From contig NZ_NJAG01000002.1 of the NCBI RefSeq assembly GCF_002872335.1, positions 248,001 through 312,000 of the forward strand: a stretch of DNA of 64,000 nt, given 5' to 3'. This DNA comes from Siphonobacter sp. BAB-5405 (GTDB lineage: Bacteria > Bacteroidota > Bacteroidia > Cytophagales > Spirosomataceae). The notes below the pieces were generated by a model, which did not search any database, had not been told where the DNA came from, and was given only the letters and a program-made list of their open reading frames with translations. Positions 61,329-64,000 of the stretch are shown in pieces. The position numbers and the translations under genes were made by a program. Every line of letters starts with the position of its first letter. Position 1 is the stretch's first letter.

Positions 61329-62045
61329 ATGCAATCATTACAAGGAAAGCTGGCACTCGTCACCGGTGCTGGAAAAGGAATTGGCCGGGCCATTGCTCTG
61401 GCTCTGGCGGCCGAAGGCGTTAACGTCGCTCTGCTGGCCCGTTCAAACGACAGCCTGAAAGAAGTTGCCGCCGCCGTGGAAGCACTGGGTACAAAAGCGT
61501 ATCCGGTGTCAGCTGACGTAGCCGACCGTAACTCCGTCGAAACAGCCATCAATCAGATCCAAACGACGGCTGGCCCCATCGACATTCTCATCAACAATGC
61601 GGGTACGGCCAGCTTCGGTAGCTTTCTGGAACTGGAACCCGAAACCTGGGAAAACATCATTCAGGTCAATCTGATGGGCGTTTATTACGCCACCCGGGCC
61701 GTATTGCCCAGTATGATCGAAAACCAGTCCGGCGACATCATCAACATCGCTTCCACCGCTGGTCAACGCGGAGCCGCCCGTACCAGTGCCTACAGTGCTT
61801 CGAAATTTGCGGTACTGGGTCTGACGGAATCGTTGATGCAGGAGGTTCGTAAACACAACATCCGGGTCACGGCCCTGACGCCCAGTACCGTGGCTACGGA
61901 TATGGCGGTGGCTCTGAACTTAACGGACGGGAACCCCGAGAAAGTCATGCAGGCCGAAGATCTGGCCGAACTGGTCATCGCTCATTTAAAGTTAAATCGT
62001 CGCGTATTTGTCAAAGAAGCGGGTTTGTGGTCTACGAACCCTTAA
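61329..62045 (+). CDS. SDR-family oxidoreductase (3-ketoacyl-ACP reductase-like)
   Basis: Classical NADP(H)-type SDR of 238 residues: [26 protein letters not shown], catalytic serine in [11 protein letters not shown] and [10 protein letters not shown] (YxxxK). It closely follows the FabG-like pattern, but it is not in a fatty-acid operon, so the substrate is open. It ends at a strong hairpin shared with the convergent RNA ligase gene. Confidence 0.9.
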   Translation: MQSLQGKLALVTGAGKGIGRAIALALAAEGVNVALLARSNDSLKEVAAAVEALGTKAYPVSADVADRNSVETAINQIQTTAGPIDILINNAGTASFGSFLELEPETWENIIQVNLMGVYYATRAVLPSMIENQSGDIINIASTAGQRGAARTSAYSASKFAVLGLTESLMQEVRKHNIRVTALTPSTVATDMAVALNLTDGNPEKVMQAEDLAELVIAHLKLNRRVFVKEAGLWSTNP

Positions 62046-62050
62046 GCTCT

Positions 62051-62095
62051 TTTGACCATCCATCCTGATCCATACGTTCAGGATGGATGGTCAAA
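62051..62095. terminator. Shared hairpin terminator of convergent genes
   Basis: Perfect 18-bp stem (62051-62068 with 62078-62095; core GACCATCCATCCTGA), 9-nt loop. The stop codon of the leftward RNA ligase gene lies inside the right arm. Confidence 0.85.
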
Positions 62096-62620
62096 CAAAA
62101 ACTCTTGCACCCACTGCCAGGGTCCCTGGTGGTATTCCCAGAGTACGAGTCCCGTCGCCTTTATCTCAAAAGGTTCAAAACGCTGCTGCAATTCCTGTTG
62201 CAGGGCTTTGGCTTCGGCCGGACTTACCTTATTCTGAACCGTAATATGGGGCCACAATCGTTGCTGATCCTGCGGAATCAGCCATTGGGCCCATTCGTTC
62301 TGCAACTGCCGATGCAGGGCTTTCAATGGTTCGCTTTCGATCGCAAAGGCGACTCCCCGCCCAATCATTTTTACTTCCCGTACGCCTAGTTTCAGGGGTG
62401 GTCGTTGCGTCAGTTCCCGTAATGTATTTTCGATAATAGGTTCCTGAGGCGGTAACTGATGAAATAGCGTCAGGTGAGCTTTCAGAAAATTTCGGTCGGG
62501 TGGAAAGTATTTTTCCCGTAACGCATCGAAGTACTGCTGAGCCGGGGCTTCCAGCTTCAACGTTACTATCAGTGGAAATAATGATTCAGATTCGGTTTGC
62601 ATACGTGTCAAAACTGGCAT
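62078..62620 (-). CDS. 2'-5' RNA ligase family (2H phosphoesterase)
   Basis: A 2H phosphoesterase of about 180 residues carrying both required HxTx motifs: AHLTLFHQLP and WPHITVQNKV. The frame opens at TTG 62647; ATG 62620 (MPVLTRMQTE) is preferred, with 62602 also possible. Members cleave 2',3'-cyclic phosphates or ligate RNA ends; the true substrate in bacteria is often unknown. The start lies 41 bp from a divergent small gene. Confidence 0.85.
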   Translation of the reverse strand: MPVLTRMQTESESLFPLIVTLKLEAPAQQYFDALREKYFPPDRNFLKAHLTLFHQLPPQEPIIENTLRELTQRPPLKLGVREVKMIGRGVAFAIESEPLKALHRQLQNEWAQWLIPQDQQRLWPHITVQNKVSPAEAKALQQELQQRFEPFEIKATGLVLWEYHQGPWQWVQEFLFDHPS

Positions 62621-62661
62621 GGTTTCTTTTGTTAATACGCTGAACAAAAAGAATCAAACCA

Positions 62662-62868
62662 ATGAAAAAAGGCGACGAAGTAAGCTGGAAGTGGGGAAAT
62701 GGGAAGGCACATGGTACCATTGAATCCGTACACACCGAAACTATCGAACGAAAAATCAAAGGAGAAGCCATCACTCGCAAGGGTACGAAAGACAATCCGG
62801 CCCTGGTAATCAAGCAGGAAGACGGCGATAAAGTCTTGAAACTGGCTTCGGAAGTCGATAAAAAATAA
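62662..62868 (+). CDS. DUF2945 (hypervirulence-associated, Tudor-like) small protein
   Basis: A 68-residue protein matching the DUF2945 family in full: KKGDEVSWKWGNGKAHGTIE, then VHTETIERKIKGEAITRKGT, DNPALVIKQEDGDKVLKLAS. The fold is SH3/Tudor-like. Its role in bacteria is unestablished despite the name. It has an ATG at 62662, divergent from the RNA ligase gene. Confidence 0.85.
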   Translation: MKKGDEVSWKWGNGKAHGTIESVHTETIERKIKGEAITRKGTKDNPALVIKQEDGDKVLKLASEVDKK

Positions 62869-62973
62869 AAGAAATTCCGGAGAAAAAGTTAGAAAAAATG
62901 GCCTTGGGTACTGTTGGAACGCGTTTTTTACCTTCGATTGAAACGAAACGTCTCACCATTAATCTTTGACCTT

Positions 62974-63165
62974 ATGAAAAAGTTGACATTAACCCGCTGG
63001 TCCACGTACCTTGTTTTATTATCAATCACCATGAGTTTGACCAGCTGCGAAGCCATTAAAGGAATCTTTAAGGCAGGCGTTTGGAGCGGAATTATCATGG
63101 TCGTTTTAGGCATTGCCGTCGTAATCTGGGTCGTTTCCAAGCTCTTTGGTGGCGGAGGCCGCTAA
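62974..63165 (+). CDS. Small lipoprotein-like membrane peptide
   Basis: A 63-residue product from ATG 62974 (the open frame starts at 62914). It begins with a lipoprotein-type signal MKKLTLTRWSTYLVLL with a lipobox-like SLTSC, then EAIKGIFKAGVWSGIIMVV and LGIAVVIWVVSKLFGGGGR, a transmembrane helix with a glycine tail. Similar tiny proteins are widespread in Bacteroidota and are sometimes mislabelled as phosphatidate cytidylyltransferase. Function unknown. Confidence 0.75.
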   Translation: MKKLTLTRWSTYLVLLSITMSLTSCEAIKGIFKAGVWSGIIMVVLGIAVVIWVVSKLFGGGGR

Positions 63166-63195
63166 ACGTCACCACTCGTTCAATCCTATTGATCT

Positions 63196-63249
63196 CAAGA
63201 ACAGTAAAAGGCGGTCCGGAATAGTCTGGACCGCCTTTTACTGTTCTTG
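63196..63249. terminator. Long hairpin terminator
   Basis: A perfect 22-bp stem (63196-63217 with 63228-63249; core AGTAAAAGGCGGTCC) around a 10-nt loop. It lies downstream of the small lipoprotein gene and could act in both directions. Confidence 0.82.
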
Positions 63250-63383
63250 AATTAATAGGTTTACTACAACTATAGTACGAAAGAGTAAATCCTTGAGCAG
63301 TGAAGGAAATATAACTTTGGGACAGTTGAATATCGATTAGAAAGACAGTTGGAGACTGCTGAGTTGATAGTACAAGTTGGGAA

Positions 63384-63570
63384 ACCTGCACCAGTCGTAC
63401 TCTCCCGAACGCCCTAACCCCGAAGGGGTTCAACGTGAATAGCCCCGTATGCAATACGAGGAACCCGTTATCTCCAATGCAAACTTGCACCAGTCGTACC
63501 CTCTTCAATTCGAACGCCCCAACTCCGAAGGGTTTTAACGTAAACAATTCCGTATGCAATGCGGGAAATC
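63384..63570. repeat. REP-like element, two tandem imperfect copies
   Basis: Unit about 100 bp: GCACCAGTCGTACYCTC, then GAACGCCCYAAC, CCCGAAGGGGTT hairpin, CGTATGCAATACG hairpin. Copy 1 starts at 63389, copy 2 at about 63487. Both copies contain the palindromes AACCCCGAAGGGGTT (degraded in copy 2) and CCGTATGCAAT. A fragment of the same core is at the very start of the window, showing that it is dispersed. Confidence 0.6.
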
Positions 63571-64000
63571 CTACAATTTCACCCGATACAAGCGATACGG
63601 ATAATCCACCCGATTCTGTCCCTGGTTGAACTTAGGAGCCCGCTGGTACTGAGCCGCCGTTACGTACAAATAGCCATCCGGACCAATGGCAAAGCTATCG
63701 GGCCAGAGCAATCGTTCGTCCTGTACCAGCGTTTCGAACGTACGATTCTGGGCGTTGAATCGATACAGTGTTTTCTTTTCCGAATCCCCCATGTACACAT
63801 TTCCAGCGTTGTCGGCGAACATTCCGTGGGAAATGCCCGCTTTCCCGACGGCTTCTACTTTCGACTCCAGTTCTGCTTTCGGTAATGAAGTATCAGCCAG
63901 AGCCGCTGTCGGGATGCGGTATAATTGAGTCTGGGTAATCGGTCGGTAATAAAAATATTCTCCCGCCAGAGCAATGCCATTCACGTTACTACTGAACGGT
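63571..64000 (-). CDS. Major royal jelly/yellow-family propeller protein, partial
   Basis: The C-terminal part of a beta-propeller protein. It reads NGIALAGEYFYYRPITQTQL, YRIPTAAL, SHGMFADNAGNVYMGDSEKK and WPDSFAIGPDGYLYVTAAQY, matching the MRJP family (LYYRPLT, IPTxxL, WPD). The frame is open to the window edge at 64000, so the N-terminal part lies outside; the internal GTG at 63984 is not a real start. Bacterial members are of uncertain function, possibly secreted lactonase-like. Confidence 0.8.
   Translation of the reverse strand, partial: PFSSNVNGIALAGEYFYYRPITQTQLYRIPTAALADTSLPKAELESKVEAVGKAGISHGMFADNAGNVYMGDSEKKTLYRFNAQNRTFETLVQDERLLWPDSFAIGPDGYLYVTAAQYQRAPKFNQGQNRVDYPYRLYRVKL

Larger units (their letters stand above)
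63166..63570. other. Terminator and REP-like repeat region
   Basis: 405 bp with a 22-bp stem hairpin (63196-63249) and then two copies of a palindrome-bearing repeat (63384-63570). A minus-strand frame (63095-63559) is just the translation of these repeats and the hairpin. Confidence 0.6.

Noticed and set aside
63095-63559. A 154-codon minus-strand frame with an internal peptide repeat
   Set aside because: It is the translation of the two REP-like copies plus the hairpin and runs antisense into the small lipoprotein gene; kept only as a remark in the repeat finding.
1-64000. CRISPR array, tRNA or rRNA genes
   Set aside because: No regularly spaced 25-40 bp repeats with unique spacers were seen, and no cloverleaf or rRNA core sequence was recognised in the intergenic regions.

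Overview
The window looks like chromosomal DNA of a member of the Bacteroidota, most likely order Cytophagales (Spirosoma/Siphonobacter-like). The reasons are a SusC/SusD pair with an ECF-sigma/FecR regulator, a type IX secretion sorting domain, lineage-typical families (DUF4421, DUF3823, DUF4136, a tricorn-like S41 protease, DUF1080), very few Shine-Dalgarno sites, and promoter elements of the Bacteroidota type (TTG, about 20 bp, TAnnTTTG). No rRNA, tRNA, CRISPR array, insertion sequence or prophage was recognised. The species cannot be named from sequence alone.

Layout. 1-3.0 kb: a threonine-degradation operon (SDR-type threonine dehydrogenase and kbl) divergent from an Lrp/AsnC regulator, with a repeat-rich control region between them. 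3.0-6.3 kb: a LytTR response regulator and a large hybrid histidine kinase. 6.9-9.9 kb: enoyl-CoA hydratase, a Xer recombinase and a GH105 hydrolase. 10.0-13.5 kb: D-lactate dehydrogenase, a polysaccharide deacetylase and a GH9 glucanase; the last two appear to be one fusion gene interrupted at an A9 tract. 13.6-22.3 kb: housekeeping genes (DUF4136 lipoprotein, SDR, ClpB, DEAD-box helicase, glycosyltransferase, Omp85-like barrel). 22.0-23.8 kb: a stand-alone I9-like propeptide and a leaderless subtilase. 24.0-39.0 kb: a polysaccharide utilisation region (two GH43 enzymes, a glutaminase-A-like protein, DUF3823, a frameshifted SusD, SusC with an STN domain, FecR, ECF sigma factor, and a divergent GH5-like enzyme).

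39.3-40.8 kb: an exported Hcp-fold protein paired with a T9SS cargo protein. 40.9-43.8 kb: GNAT acetyltransferase, lactonase, and a frameshifted DUF4421 gene. 43.9-46.8 kb: an unassigned two-gene membrane module whose second product has a predicted mature N-terminal histidine and His/Met-rich motifs; this is the best candidate here for an undescribed system, possibly copper related. 47-51 kb: an AT-rich glycosyltransferase-like gene, a PH-like membrane protein, hemN and hemJ in divergent orientation, and a 54-residue membrane peptide with a consensus promoter. 51.4-60.1 kb: DUF3592, pyruvate carboxylase, DUF1080 and a tricorn-like protease. 60.2-64 kb: a methyltransferase, an SDR, a 2'-5' RNA ligase, a DUF2945 protein, a tiny lipoprotein, a REP-like repeat and a truncated royal-jelly-family gene at the edge.

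The functional theme is extracellular plant-polysaccharide breakdown (GH105, GH9, CE4, GH43, GH5) under trans-envelope control, among ordinary central-metabolism and protein-quality genes. Three genes carry apparent one-base deletions (GH9/CE4, SusD, DUF4421). These may be real phase or slippage events, decay, or consensus errors; sequence alone cannot tell. All family assignments rest on reading motifs by eye, with no database search.
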